Below, piece by piece: positions 32,153 through 41,197 of a DNA stretch of 64,000 nucleotides (the stretch's first letter is position 1; every line of letters starts with the position of its first letter). The notes beneath the pieces were generated by a model that did not search any database, was not told the origin of the DNA, and was given only the letters and a program-made list of their open reading frames with translations. Both the position numbers and the translations under genes were made by a program. The stretch covers positions 16,736-80,735 of the forward strand of contig CAZRMM010000007.1 of NCBI GenBank assembly GCA_964601225.1. Direction: 5' to 3'. Origin of the DNA: CAYRGC01 sp964601225 (GTDB lineage: Bacteria > Patescibacteriota > Gracilibacteria > Peribacterales > Peribacteraceae).

Positions 32153-35100
32153 TCAATTCACGGATTGCGTCATAAATCCCAAACGGCGTAGACGTCGCAT
32201 TAAAATGGACAGCTCCTGCGTACTAATGGGTTTATCCGGGCGGAATTGGCTCATGGATGTGCCGTCACCGTTTAGATATCCCGTCACCAGCCCTACTGAT
32301 CTGGCGGTGGCGATGGTGTCATGCTGGGGATGGAGTAGGGGGACATCGTCAAAGGGGGCACGGTTCCAGGTGTGCAGCGGAATGTTGAAACGGGAAAGGA
32401 TTTCACCAATCACCACTCCGCGCAGAGCGCTGTCTTGTCCGCGCATGCGGAGGCGGTGCGCCAAAGCGTCATGCTCCTCCGGGGCAGCAGCGTGCAGGGG
32501 GCTGATGGCATTGAGCAGTCTGTTCACATCGTCATAACGCACCGTGCCGTTTACAGAGGTAACACTGGGGATAATCACTCTGTCCGCACGTGTCGTCGGG
32601 GTTGTGTTTGCGGATGCGCCATTTCCTTCTCCTGCATTCCCGCTCATGGACGATTGTGGGCCGGATTCCGTGGGGCGGTCTCCGCCGCGGCTTCCGCCGC
32701 TACGCCCCCCCGTGTCCGCGCTTACGGGAGACGCGGAGGCAGAACTGGATTCTGCGCTGGAGCTGGAGCCCGATGACGTGTTGTTTGTGACGATTTGATC
32801 TAGGAGATCAGACGATTGGTTGGGAGTGGCATCCTGAAGGGGATGCGTGCCTGCCGTGTAACTGAGCGTGACGGTCTGGCCGTATTCCACCGCGCTTGCC
32901 AGTGTCAGCGTGACGGTGGCAGACGAGATGTGCGCGGAGGAGATGACCACGGGCGTGCCGTTCACTTCCACCTCAAAGTCCGTCGTATCCGGCACGGAAG
33001 TGCCGTCCAGGGCTCCGTCATACGTGAGCGTGAGGGATGTGCCGTTCACTGCCGCAGTGCTGAGTGCAGGGGCGGTGTTGTCATACACAATGGAGAACTG
33101 CGAGGCAGCGGTGTTGCTGTTCCCCGCTGTATCCGTGGCCACCGCGCCGGCAATGTCCGCCGTAACCGTGCCGGACGGGAAGGTGATGTTGAAGGTGTAT
33201 GTATCGCCGTCCACCGCGCTGAACGAACCTTTGGTTCCGTTGGTCACCGTGATGTCTCCAATCACAAAGCCCGTCACCGTCTCGCTGAATTGCGCGGTCA
33301 TGTTGATGGTGGAGCTGTTTGTGGGGCTGGTCTGCGACGCGCTGAGCGCGACGGTGGGTGCCGCAAGATCAATGGTGACGGAGAGTGAGGGGCTGGGGTC
33401 GCTTTCGCCAATGTTATTTGCTTCGGTATACGTGAAGCTGTACGTGCCTCCCGTGAGAGTGCTTGCAGTGACATCCGCGGATCCGCCGCTGCAGCTTGCT
33501 GTCCCCACGCTGGATCCGTCTTTGTAGAGCGTGATGGTGTTTCCGGTAGTGCAGGAAGCGATGTGAAACGTGGGCGTGGAGTCGTTGGTGATGTTGTCCG
33601 TATTGGACAATCCATTATCAGACGCACTCTTGAGGTCCGGCGCACTCACCGGAGTGGTGGGGACGTCTCCGTCTATAGTGAAGTTCCAGGTAGTGTTATT
33701 GGGGATTCCGCTAAAGCCCGAGTAGCTGGTACGGAAGGTGTTTCCGGTAATTTGAATGCTCACCACATTGCCTGCACCCATAGGACGGCTGGGATCTACG
33801 CTTACCGTGTCCGTACCGTCGCCCGTGATGCGCTCATCCGGGAGCGTGATGATTTCCGTGGCACCGCCATTTTCCAAAATAGTCAGCACGCCGCCGGCGT
33901 TGAATACCACGGCATGGTCAAATGTAATGCTGAGCGTGGGTTCTGCCCCTACCCCTGTTGCGTTATCCGCGGGGGTGACGGAAACGATGGAGAGAGGAGT
34001 GCAGCCCGTGCCGGGGGTGTTGCCCGTTCCTCCGGCGCAGCTCAATACGCCCACGGATGATGCATCATCTATGTCCAGCGTGCCGGCATTGCCGCCAAAC
34101 TCCGCGGCATCGCCTCCATCCACAGTGATATTTCCCGTGGTGGAAGTGACCACGGTCACGTCTCCTCCTGCAGCGGCATTGCCTACAGTGGAATTACCTC
34201 CCGACGTGTTCACGGTTCCGGTTGTACTGTTTGTGATGGTTACCGCTGCTCCGTATGCAAACGTCGCAGTCACGTAGGAGTCCACGCCGTGTGTATCAAT
34301 GTTGCCGGCGATACTGTCTAAAATGTCCACAGTACCAGGAGTCCCTGCACGGTAGCCCGCACCGCCGGAAGTGACGATATTTCCCACAGTGGAATTAGTG
34401 ACGGTGACATTTCCGCCAGCGGCGGCATCGTTTGAAGCATCGCCACCCGTGGTATCAATAGATCCCACTGTGGAATCCGTAACGCTCACATTTCCACCCG
34501 TGGAGAAGCTGTTGTATGGAGTTCCTGTGCCCGTGGCGGTTATTGCCTCTCCTGTGGCCGTTACGGTATCCAGGGTAATGGAGCCTGCCGTGTGTGCATC
34601 CGTATCCGCACTGGTGTCTACGGCTGTGTCAAAGCCGGTAATCGTCACGTTCTGCACCGTCACGTCATAGGCATTCCCCACGGCGTAGATGGCGGTACCG
34701 CCCGCTGATCCGTTGATGGTGTGGCCGTTGCCTTCAATGGTGACGCCATCACTCGTGATCGTGATACACCTGCTGCCTGAAGTGGTGATATCCGACGCCA
34801 GCGTATAGGTTCCCGGGTTATTAATGATTCCTCCACACGATACGTGCGAGGTGACCCAGAAGTTCCATGGGGTTGCATCGGAAAAACCACCAAAGCCATT
34901 ACCGGCTACATCTGTAAATGCTCCTCCTTCAACGTAGACGAAGTATCTTTCGCCTATAACCAAAGGAACGGAACGCAAAATGGAAATGGTGTTTGAACCT
35001 CCACCTGTCACCTGTTCTGAATCGACATTCATTTCTTCCACAATGGAGTTGTCACTTACTTTCCTAATACTCAGCTTTTTGCCCTCTACTGGATACACTT

Positions 35101-36805
35101 CTGAATCGAATGTAAGAGAGAGGGTGGGGTTGGGATCCACATCTGTGGCAAGAGTTGAGGGGTTGGAGCCAGTATTACTGGGGGCAGTGGTATCAAGGCT
35201 CATATATTCATAACCAGACAAATCGCTGGGTGTTCCGCCAGTATCCTGTCGCGCGGCAAATTGATTGTGTCCACTGTTAGCCGTGAGCTCTACAGTGCCT
35301 CCCATTCCACACACGGCCGTGTCACTTGCCGGATCTGAAAAATACCGCAATTGGACTGTTGCGCCGGGGTAACAGCTCACAAGAAAAGTGGGGAGTGTTA
35401 CATTGGTGATGTTGTCTGTGTCAGAAATACCGGTGTCCGATGCGGCAATCATATTTGGCGTTCCCGGGGCGTTAAGTGTGCAGCTGCTAGTGCACATATC
35501 GCCATTTTCTGCATTACCATCATCACAGGCTTCGCCTGTTTGCATAGAACCGTCACCGCAAGATCCCGTAACTGCGGTACAGCTGGCGTTGCAATAGTCC
35601 CCGTCGGCCGTGTTTCCGTCATCACATGCTTCTGCGCCCTGCACAAGACTGTCGCCACAGACGGTGGTCACCGCAGTACAGGTGGAGTTGCAGTAGTCAC
35701 CATCTGTAACGTTCCCGTCATCGCACGCTTCGTTGCTCTGCACAACACTATCACTGCATGATCCGGTGATGGTTTGGCAGTCTGCGGAACAGTAGTCTCC
35801 ATTGGCGGTGTTGCCGTCATCGCATGCTTCACCTTCATCGGGCACTCCGTCGCCGCAGGTCTCCGCATGGGCAAGCGGAATGAACATGCTCATGTTGGGT
35901 TTTAGCTCTGGAGGGAGGTGGGGGCCAATGATCAGGCCGCCCAGCACCACGTTGAAAAACACCGCGGCCGTAGTGAAGGCGGAAAAGTGCCGTTGGACGG
36001 CGGGGTATTTATTCACCTTAACGGCCTGGATGCGCACACCCTTCTGCCCCACACAGGCGCCAATGGGGTCGATGCGCGGATCGTTGCTCTTCACGGCCAC
36101 CTTGCTGCGGAAACCGGCATCGCGGGCGATGCCTTTGATCTCCACGTCGCCGTTGCGTACCTCCGGGATTTCCAGTTCCAGCAGCTTTTTCACCAGGTTC
36201 TGGTGCGTGCGGGAAATGCGCAGCTGAGGACCTTTGCCTGTGAGTTCCACGCGGTCTAGGTACACCCTCAAGCGCTTACCGGTGTAGTAATGCTCTCCGG
36301 GGATCTGTTCGCGCCAGGGGAGAGAGACGGTCATGCCTTCAATTTCCAGCGTGACCCAGTTGGGATCCACTTTGGTGACCGTTGCCGTGAGGAGCTCTTC
36401 TTCGCGGTCCTTGAACATCTCGTACAAACTCTGCTTCTCCGCCTCCTGCAGCTTCTGCAGAATGACCTGCTTGGCAGCCTGGGTGGCGATGCGGCCGTAC
36501 TCAATAGGTGTCACGTCAATGGCGATCTCATCACCCGGCTCGGCGTCCGGCTTGATGCGCTGGGCGTCCTTGATGCTAATTTCAAAGTTGTCGTTCTCCA
36601 CGTCCTCCACAACTTCCTTCACCAGCAAGATGGTGGGCATATCCTTGCCTTCCTCAAAGTCCACGCGGATTTCCTGCTCCTTGTTTCCAAAATCTTTGCG
36701 GTATGCGGTAGCGATGGCCTGTTTGACGGCCTCAAGCACCTGGTCCGGCTTCACGTTCTTTTCGGAACAGATCTGATTAATGGCGGCGAGGAATGATGCA
36801 CGCAT
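32153..36805 (-). CDS. Chimeric gene: truncated NusA fused to giant surface protein
   Basis: The 1550-aa frame begins with about 262 residues of NusA (N-domain, S1 and KH1 up to GVRIQAV). By eye these differ from the downstream nusA at about 26 positions. It then switches in frame to a hydrophobic signal-anchor-like stretch (AAVFFNVVLGGLIIGPHL) and a signal-peptidase-like AHAE site. The mature part has four DUF4215-type Cys repeats (CGDGxxxxxEACDDGN), Big/Ig-like and SbsA-like domains, a beta-helix-like NTT/SGG-rich region and further Ig-like domains. A Ser-rich linker and an SLH-like C-terminus (FDDVP, GLVTGY, FRPDKPISTQEL) complete it. A GTG at the junction could be an internal start for the surface protein alone. 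The ATG at 36805 matches the nusA start. Confidence 0.85.
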   Translation of the reverse strand: MRASFLAAINQICSEKNVKPDQVLEAVKQAIATAYRKDFGNKEQEIRVDFEEGKDMPTILLVKEVVEDVENDNFEISIKDAQRIKPDAEPGDEIAIDVTPIEYGRIATQAAKQVILQKLQEAEKQSLYEMFKDREEELLTATVTKVDPNWVTLEIEGMTVSLPWREQIPGEHYYTGKRLRVYLDRVELTGKGPQLRISRTHQNLVKKLLELEIPEVRNGDVEIKGIARDAGFRSKVAVKSNDPRIDPIGACVGQKGVRIQAVKVNKYPAVQRHFSAFTTAAVFFNVVLGGLIIGPHLPPELKPNMSMFIPLAHAETCGDGVPDEGEACDDGNTANGDYCSADCQTITGSCSDSVVQSNEACDDGNVTDGDYCNSTCTAVTTVCGDSLVQGAEACDDGNTADGDYCNASCTAVTGSCGDGSMQTGEACDDGNAENGDMCTSSCTLNAPGTPNMIAASDTGISDTDNITNVTLPTFLVSCYPGATVQLRYFSDPASDTAVCGMGGTVELTANSGHNQFAARQDTGGTPSDLSGYEYMSLDTTAPSNTGSNPSTLATDVDPNPTLSLTFDSEVYPVEGKKLSIRKVSDNSIVEEMNVDSEQVTGGGSNTISILRSVPLVIGERYFVYVEGGAFTDVAGNGFGGFSDATPWNFWVTSHVSCGGIINNPGTYTLASDITTSGSRCITITSDGVTIEGNGHTINGSAGGTAIYAVGNAYDVTVQNVTITGFDTAVDTSADTDAHTAGSITLDTVTATGEAITATGTGTPYNSFSTGGNVSVTDSTVGSIDTTGGDASNDAAAGGNVTVTNSTVGNIVTSGGAGYRAGTPGTVDILDSIAGNIDTHGVDSYVTATFAYGAAVTITNSTTGTVNTSGGNSTVGNAAAGGDVTVVTSTTGNITVDGGDAAEFGGNAGTLDIDDASSVGVLSCAGGTGNTPGTGCTPLSIVSVTPADNATGVGAEPTLSITFDHAVVFNAGGVLTILENGGATEIITLPDERITGDGTDTVSVDPSRPMGAGNVVSIQITGNTFRTSYSGFSGIPNNTTWNFTIDGDVPTTPVSAPDLKSASDNGLSNTDNITNDSTPTFHIASCTTGNTITLYKDGSSVGTASCSGGSADVTASTLTGGTYSFTYTEANNIGESDPSPSLSVTIDLAAPTVALSASQTSPTNSSTINMTAQFSETVTGFVIGDITVTNGTKGSFSAVDGDTYTFNITFPSGTVTADIAGAVATDTAGNSNTAASQFSIVYDNTAPALSTAAVNGTSLTLTYDGALDGTSVPDTTDFEVEVNGTPVVISSAHISSATVTLTLASAVEYGQTVTLSYTAGTHPLQDATPNQSSDLLDQIVTNNTSSGSSSSAESSSASASPVSADTGGRSGGSRGGDRPTESGPQSSMSGNAGEGNGASANTTPTTRADRVIIPSVTSVNGTVRYDDVNRLLNAISPLHAAAPEEHDALAHRLRMRGQDSALRGVVIGEILSRFNIPLHTWNRAPFDDVPLLHPQHDTIATARSVGLVTGYLNGDGTSMSQFRPDKPISTQELSILMRRLRRLGFMTQSVN

Positions 36806-36866
36806 GGGGAGTGGGGAGTACTGGGGATTGGAATACTGGGTTACCGAGAGATCAAGGAAAGCCACC

Positions 36867-36885
36867 ATTCCGAAGTATTCGGAAT
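36867..36885 (-). promoter_or_regulatory. Leader hairpin of nusA-like chimera
   Basis: ATTCCGAA pairs with TTCGGAAT around a 3-base loop. Flanking text (CACTATTCC before, GGAATGGTGGCTT after) matches the true nusA leader, while the stem bases differ with compensation. Confidence 0.7.
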
Positions 36886-36916
36886 AGTGAGAATGATCAA
36901 AGCGATGAACGTATTG

Positions 36917-36945
36917 ATTATACGTCGTGTCTCGATGAAAGCCAA
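36917..36945 (-). promoter_or_regulatory. Promoter of nusA-like chimera
   Basis: TTGGCT (36945-36940), 17 bases, TATAAT (36922-36917) on the minus strand. Initiation near 36910 gives a leader of about 105 bases. This promoter is stronger than that of the genuine nusA. Confidence 0.75.
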
Positions 36946-37062
36946 GGAAAATTCCAGGATTCAAAGACCAAGTAAGCCGGAAAGAGAAGGTGGAAAAAAC
37001 GGCTTTTCCGACCTCCCCCTTCTATTACTTGGCTTTTGGACCCTGGGATTTCGGCATGCTCT

Positions 37063-37971
37063 TCACGCCTCCTTCCTCTTCGTCACCTTTTCCGAGCCGA
37101 ATACCAGGCCCATCCAGACGAGGAAGATCAGCGAGAAGACGAAGGGATACCGCAGGAACGGGATCCAGAGGGTGATGGCGTTGTAGAGGAGCGGCAAGGT
37201 GATGGCATAAGCCCCGAGGCGGTACAGCTCGCTGTATGTGTGCCGGCGTCCCATCATTTTCGCCACCAGCATGGCTGCAAGCGTTGCGACGAGAAGGTAG
37301 AGCAGGTACCAGAGCCATGCTCCGCCTGCGATGAGGAACGGCAGAACAAACCCGAGGAAGATCACGGCGCTCGAGGCAAGCGCCGGCAGCGTGCGTAGGA
37401 ACGGCGTCGCGGCGTCCACGATCTGCACGTACGACTGTCGTGTGACCTGGATATTGCGGTCGGTCTCGTATGGCACAACGCGCACGCCGCCCTTGTAGTC
37501 GTCGGCCACGATCATCGAGCGTTCCGTCAAAAGAACGAGGGTGTGGTAATCGTAGAATCGCTCGGCTTCAGCTTTGGTGTCGATCACGACCAGGTGCTGC
37601 ACCCCGTCAAACTTGTTGTTGCGGCCCGGATCCTCCGCGAAGGTTTTCTTGAGCTTCGGCGGCAGGTCGATCTGCACGGGCTCGCGGCCGTTCGTCGAGA
37701 GGCGGCCGGCCTGCACTTTTACGACGAGGTTCGCCGGATAAAGCGAGCGCAGTTCCGTGGTGGCGGAATCCACGAAGGGCGTGATGCGAGGGATGAGGAG
37801 GGAGAGCGAAAGACATACCCAGAGCGTCGTTGCGAGCGAGAGGCAGAAGAGGAACCAGAAGAGATAACGCAGCGAGCTTGAGAGTCGTTTCTTCGTGAAC
37901 TTTGCGAGCTTCGCGGGATCGCCCGCGCTCACGGCGATTTCGTTTCCGAAGGTCTTAAGGGCTTTCTTCAT
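37063..37971 (-). CDS. DUF1189-like integral membrane protein
   Basis: The 302-aa protein has an N-terminal membrane segment (about 35-60), a large outer or inner loop (about 65-190) and four C-terminal hydrophobic helices (about 198-290). Text and layout resemble the DUF1189 family, whose function is unknown. A TACACT box (37984-37979) with CTGACA upstream ends 7 bases before the ATG, so the mRNA is probably leaderless. It lies between the chimeric gene and a small unknown gene on the same strand. Confidence 0.75.
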   Translation of the reverse strand: MKKALKTFGNEIAVSAGDPAKLAKFTKKRLSSSLRYLFWFLFCLSLATTLWVCLSLSLLIPRITPFVDSATTELRSLYPANLVVKVQAGRLSTNGREPVQIDLPPKLKKTFAEDPGRNNKFDGVQHLVVIDTKAEAERFYDYHTLVLLTERSMIVADDYKGGVRVVPYETDRNIQVTRQSYVQIVDAATPFLRTLPALASSAVIFLGFVLPFLIAGGAWLWYLLYLLVATLAAMLVAKMMGRRHTYSELYRLGAYAITLPLLYNAITLWIPFLRYPFVFSLIFLVWMGLVFGSEKVTKRKEA

Positions 37972-38019
37972 AAGAAAGAGTGTAATCCGGAGCGTGCCTG
38001 GTTGTCAGTGCGCCTGACG

Positions 38020-38050
38020 AGTTTTTAGTTTTTAGTTGGTAATTTGTAGC
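38020..38050. repeat. AGTTTTT heptamer repeat, single arm
   Basis: AGTTTTT, AGTTTTT, AGTTGGT, AATTTGT in 7-base register overlap the last codons of the 38032-38367 gene. The same unit forms the palindrome at 46551-46646. Confidence 0.6.
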
Positions 38051-38367
38051 GCTGTCGTAAGTCCTTGCAGGAGGAGTTCTTGTGTGCCGATCTCCGCCGG
38101 ACGGTCGTAGCCGAACTCGTCTTCGAACGAATTCGATTCCCACCAGATATCGACGCCCTCGATCTTGCCGCCGCCGACGGGGACGAAGCCGGGGTGGTTG
38201 TTCAGGAGCGTCTTCACGGTCGCGGCATGCCACTCGCTTCCGGGAAAAAGGAGGACGACGACGTCGGTCGGATCAGGATCCCGCGTCGGCGCGATCATCA
38301 CAAATTTGATTCTGGTGCCCTGTCGAAGATCCGTCTTGGCTTGATCGTTGAGGAAGGAGAGGCGCAC
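38032..38367 (-). CDS. Unknown small soluble protein
   Basis: The 111-aa protein has alternating beta/alpha text (RIKFVMIAPTRDPDPTDVVVLLFPGSEWHA split across residues 20-49). There is no membrane segment and no motif I recognise. The start codon is GTG 38367. Its last codons (LQITN) run into a heptamer repeat, so the natural C-terminus may have been altered by that element. It lies 30 bases downstream of the GT2 gene and is probably co-transcribed with it. Confidence 0.55.
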   Translation of the reverse strand: MRLSFLNDQAKTDLRQGTRIKFVMIAPTRDPDPTDVVVLLFPGSEWHAATVKTLLNNHPGFVPVGGGKIEGVDIWWESNSFEDEFGYDRPAEIGTQELLLQGLTTALQITN

Positions 38368-38397
38368 GGGAGGAAAGAGGAGAGAGCTTGAGAAAGC

Positions 38398-39243
38398 TTA
38401 GGGCTGAGAGCTTCGTGCTTGTTCGATACCTCGGAGGAATGCTGCGCGGTGGCGTCCGCTCATCGTCGGAAGGAGGGACATCGTTCGGTAGACGAACTGT
38501 TTCCAGCCCTTCGGTACCACGTTGAGTCTCGGCTCGATCGCCTCGATCGCGACGGCGGATCGCCCGAGGGTTTCCATGCGCTTGAGTGACTGCTGCGGCG
38601 TCATCGGATGGTGGTGTACGGCCTTCGCGCGCGGTTCGTACACGAGTGCCACGCCTTTGTCGGCCAGGCGCAGACCCCATTCGATGTCCTCCCAGCCGTA
38701 GAGCGAGACGTCCTCGCGAAAGGGAACCGCTTTCGCGATCGCGGTCGGCAGGCTGATATGGCTCGTGTACGTGAAGCGGTGTTGGATCTCCGGCGGCAGT
38801 TCCTTGCCCGCGTACGCGACGATCTTCCCGTACCCGAACTGCCAACCGCTGTCTTCTAGCCAGCGCATGACGGGGGTGACGATCAGTTCCGGATCCCACG
38901 TGGTGAAGCCGAGTATGGCCGTCTTCTCGCAGCACTTAAGGTGCCACTCGCACGCGTCGGGATCGAGGAAGACGTCGTCCTGGCTGAAGAGCACGCACTT
39001 TCCGCGCGCGAGTTCCACGCCGCGGTTCCGCGCCACGCCTTGATGGCTCTTCGGGATCTCAAGAAACCGCGGACGGAATTCCCATTGGCGCCGCGAGAAG
39101 AGCGCGGTCGTCTCGTCGTCGTGGCCGTCGGAGACGACGATCACCTCGAGGGCGTCCCGCACGGTCTGTACCTGCAGGTGGTCGAGCGCCCGCTCGAGGA
39201 GCTTCGCGCGCCGGTGGGTGGGAATCACGACCGAGAGCTGCAC
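38398..39243 (-). CDS. Family 2 glycosyltransferase
   Basis: The protein (281 aa from GTG 39243) has the GT-A start VQLSVVIPTHRRAKLLERAL. It also has a VVSDGHDDE block, the acceptor-side NRGVELARGKCVLFSQDDVFLD segment with its DxD-like acidic cluster near 95, and the late YGWEDIEWGLR motif near 185, all typical of GT2 enzymes. It would transfer a sugar from a nucleotide sugar in surface glycan synthesis. TACTAT (39255-39250) ends 6 bases before GTG 39243, so I prefer that over the TTG at 39249. It lies between unknown genes. Confidence 0.9.
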   Translation of the reverse strand: MQLSVVIPTHRRAKLLERALDHLQVQTVRDALEVIVVSDGHDDETTALFSRRQWEFRPRFLEIPKSHQGVARNRGVELARGKCVLFSQDDVFLDPDACEWHLKCCEKTAILGFTTWDPELIVTPVMRWLEDSGWQFGYGKIVAYAGKELPPEIQHRFTYTSHISLPTAIAKAVPFREDVSLYGWEDIEWGLRLADKGVALVYEPRAKAVHHHPMTPQQSLKRMETLGRSAVAIEAIEPRLNVVPKGWKQFVYRTMSLLPTMSGRHRAAFLRGIEQARSSQP

Positions 39244-39261
39244 GTGCAAATAGTACCCGTC

Positions 39262-40104
39262 TCAAGCGAGACGGCGCAGCCAATCGACATCGATCGACGC
39301 TTCCGCTGCCGCGCTGAGATGCGCGACGCGCCGGTCGATCGCTGCTCTGAGGTCCGCGTCAGGCTTGAGTTCGATGCGTCGCTTTTGCCGTCCGTTCAGT
39401 TCAAGAATGTCCTGCACGCGGGCGCGATTGTGATACACGCCCTTGCTCACGAACACGCCTTGTTCGAAGTCGGCACATTCGGAAGGCGCCATGCCGATCC
39501 ACTCCGCTCGGACGTGCGCGTTGACGTCGGCGACGCCATCCCAGAAGGGATGAGACAATGACGTGTCGACTCCTTGTTCCTTATGCGCCTCGAACATTCT
39601 TTGCATGCCAAAGTCATCCGAAAAGGTGGCCGATTCGCCATTGGCCTCCCGTCGCAATTCTTCGGCCCAGCTGAAGAAGGAAAGAAAGCCGGGTATGCGC
39701 TTGAGCCACTCCTTCGCCACGTCGCTCTTTTGCGCGATGCCGGTGGCGATAGGACTTTGTCCAAGGATTACCGTCACTGCGCCATCGTCGCGATGAACGC
39801 GATCGGTATGCCAGATCATGTCCGTGGGGTCGCGATTGGCTCCGAGCGGCTCGGCCGTTTCGGCGTTCATGTCGGATCCGGCGGGCGCATATACGCGCAG
39901 GTAGTGCGCGTAGTGCGTCAGGGCGATCAGGAGATCTCGGTGTCGGCCAATCAGCTCATCGAACGGCAGCTTGGAAACGAATTCGAGGCCCGCACCTTCA
40001 GAGGAGAAGGGGTTCCTCCAGTCCGGGCGGGCGATGCGCAGTTCGCCGTCCCTGATGTCATGCAGGAGCGTTTTGCCGATATCGAGAAGCGAGCGTCGGC
40101 TCAT
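39262..40104 (-). CDS. Unknown protein, possibly 2OG-oxygenase-like
   Basis: The 280-aa soluble protein contains MIWHTDRVHRDDGAVTVILG near 100, which recalls the HxD strand of Fe(II)/2-oxoglutarate oxygenases. I cannot place a matching distal His-Arg pair with confidence (an HNRAR lies near 229), so the assignment is only a hint. The start is ATG 40104, because a terminator hairpin of the gene before it lies between 40105 and 40138; an upstream in-frame start at 40146 would lie across that hairpin. Confidence 0.55.
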   Translation of the reverse strand: MSRRSLLDIGKTLLHDIRDGELRIARPDWRNPFSSEGAGLEFVSKLPFDELIGRHRDLLIALTHYAHYLRVYAPAGSDMNAETAEPLGANRDPTDMIWHTDRVHRDDGAVTVILGQSPIATGIAQKSDVAKEWLKRIPGFLSFFSWAEELRREANGESATFSDDFGMQRMFEAHKEQGVDTSLSHPFWDGVADVNAHVRAEWIGMAPSECADFEQGVFVSKGVYHNRARVQDILELNGRQKRRIELKPDADLRAAIDRRVAHLSAAAEASIDVDWLRRLA

Positions 40105-40138
40105 AAAAAGGAGCGCAGTTTTCGGCAAAGTGCGCTCT
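40105..40138 (-). terminator. Terminator directly before the 39262-40104 gene
   Basis: GAGCGCA pairs with TGCGCTC around a 13-base loop, followed by CTTTTT that ends at the next start codon. It would end the 40179-40457 transcript. Confidence 0.7.
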
Positions 40139-40178
40139 TTCCGCAAGTTTTTTTCACATGCACGGCGTTCTTTGGGCT

Positions 40179-40457
40179 TCAGGCTTCCGCGGGTCGTTCT
40201 TTTTCGTTCGCCGGTTCAACGGCATTCGGGTCCTTCTCCGTGAGTTGTAAAAGCATGTAGCCGGTATTGCGCCGCAGGTCTTCCATCAGCGCGAAGATCT
40301 TTCGTTCCTCCAGCGAACCCATGTCGACTGTCAGCCTGCCCGGACTCTTCCGTTCGACCAGGCCGTGCTTCCTGAGGATGTCCGCCGCCCCTTTCCCATG
40401 GTCTCCGGCTTCGGCGAAGCGGTCGTGATTGAAACTGGAGAGAGTGAGGAAGGGCAT
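40179..40457 (-). CDS. Unknown small protein
   Basis: The 92-aa protein (MPFLTLSSFNHDRF) is charged, with an ILRKHGLVERKSPGRLTVDMGSLEERKI-like central part that could fold as a small winged-helix. The tail is Glu/Pro-rich. I recognise no family. The start at 40457 is chosen because TTGACG, 16 bases, GACAAT places transcription initiation exactly there. It is divergent from tsaB, and the two promoters lie within 60 bases. Confidence 0.6.
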   Translation of the reverse strand: MPFLTLSSFNHDRFAEAGDHGKGAADILRKHGLVERKSPGRLTVDMGSLEERKIFALMEDLRRNTGYMLLQLTEKDPNAVEPANEKERPAEA

Positions 40458-40463
40458 GCGGCC

Positions 40464-40491
40464 ATTGTCTTCCGGATTCATCCTTCGTCAA
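40464..40491 (-). promoter_or_regulatory. Promoter of 92-aa unknown gene
   Basis: TTGACG (40491-40486), 16 bases, GACAAT (40469-40464). The ATG follows 6 bases later, a leaderless arrangement. Confidence 0.6.
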
Positions 40492-40517
40492 GAATTCTTT
40501 CCCTGTATGCTCCGCGC

Positions 40518-41156
40518 GTGCAGAAGATCCTCTTCCTCGATCTCGCTTCCCATGTCGGCTGCGTCGCCTGCGTCACGGACGACCGCACCGTCGCTCTCGT
40601 GCCGGTCGATCATCGTATCAGCGATGCCGAATTGCCGGGCCTTCTCACGAAGGCGCTCGGTGAAGCAGGATGGACGATGAAGGACCTCACGCGACTCGCG
40701 TGCGCGCTGGGGCCCGGCGGATTCACGAGCTTGCGCGTTGGCGTGGCTGCGATCAACGCACTCGCGTATGCGCTCAGGATATCGGCGACGGGAATTCATC
40801 TCAGTGATCTGTATCGGTGTCGAGTGACGAGCGACGAGCGACGGGGAACCCCGCAACCCGCAACCCGCAACCCGCAACCTCTTTGGCTGCATTCCACCAA
40901 GAAGACGCAGCTCTTCCTCCGTGATCTCTCGTCGTCCGACGAGCCTCGGCTCGTGACGCTCGAAGAGTTGCCCGCGCTCATTAACGGAAAGAAAGAGTGG
41001 ATGGGCGAGCTCATCCCCGAACAGCGTGCGGTCGTCGATGCGGCGGGTCTCGTCCCGTCATCGTTGCGTCCGTTGGCTGATGTCCTACCTGAATTCCTCA
41101 GGACGTGTTCCTACGATTCCCGCATCCTGGAGCCCTGGTACGGGAGGGGATGGTGA
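40518..41156 (+). CDS. tsaB: tRNA threonylcarbamoyladenosine biosynthesis protein TsaB
   Basis: The 212-aa protein has the ASKHA-fold start ILFLDLASHVGCVACV and the central GPGGFTSLRVGVAAINALAYAL (about 71-92) that defines TsaB. TsaB is the dimer partner of TsaD in adding t6A to tRNAs that read ANN codons. The start is GTG 40518: TATGCT (40506-40511) ends 6 bases before it. A heptamer element (40817-40880) is inserted in frame and encodes TSDERRGTPQPATRNPQP, residues about 102-119, without breaking the frame. Confidence 0.92.
   Translation: MQKILFLDLASHVGCVACVTDDRTVALVPVDHRISDAELPGLLTKALGEAGWTMKDLTRLACALGPGGFTSLRVGVAAINALAYALRISATGIHLSDLYRCRVTSDERRGTPQPATRNPQPLWLHSTKKTQLFLRDLSSSDEPRLVTLEELPALINGKKEWMGELIPEQRAVVDAAGLVPSSLRPLADVLPEFLRTCSYDSRILEPWYGRGW
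40817..40880. repeat. In-frame heptamer element inside tsaB
   Basis: The left part has GTCGAGT, GACGAGC, GACGAGC, GACGGGG; the right part has CCCGCAA four times in tandem. All are in 7-base register inside the coding region. Confidence 0.8.
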
Positions 41157-41162
41157 GAGGTT

Positions 41163-41191
41163 TTGCATTCTTGCCGTCCATCGATTATTAC
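41163..41191 (+). promoter_or_regulatory. Promoter of 156-aa unknown gene
   Basis: TTGCAT (41163-41168), 17 bases, TATTAC (41186-41191). The ATG at 41198 is 6 bases downstream, so initiation falls on the start codon. Confidence 0.65.
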
Positions 41192-41197
41192 TGGCGC

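Noticed and set aside
36806..36964. N-terminal extension of the NusA chimera
   Set aside because: The extra codons lie in the duplicated leader with the hairpin and part of the promoter-proximal region; the intact nusA shows the real start MRASF.
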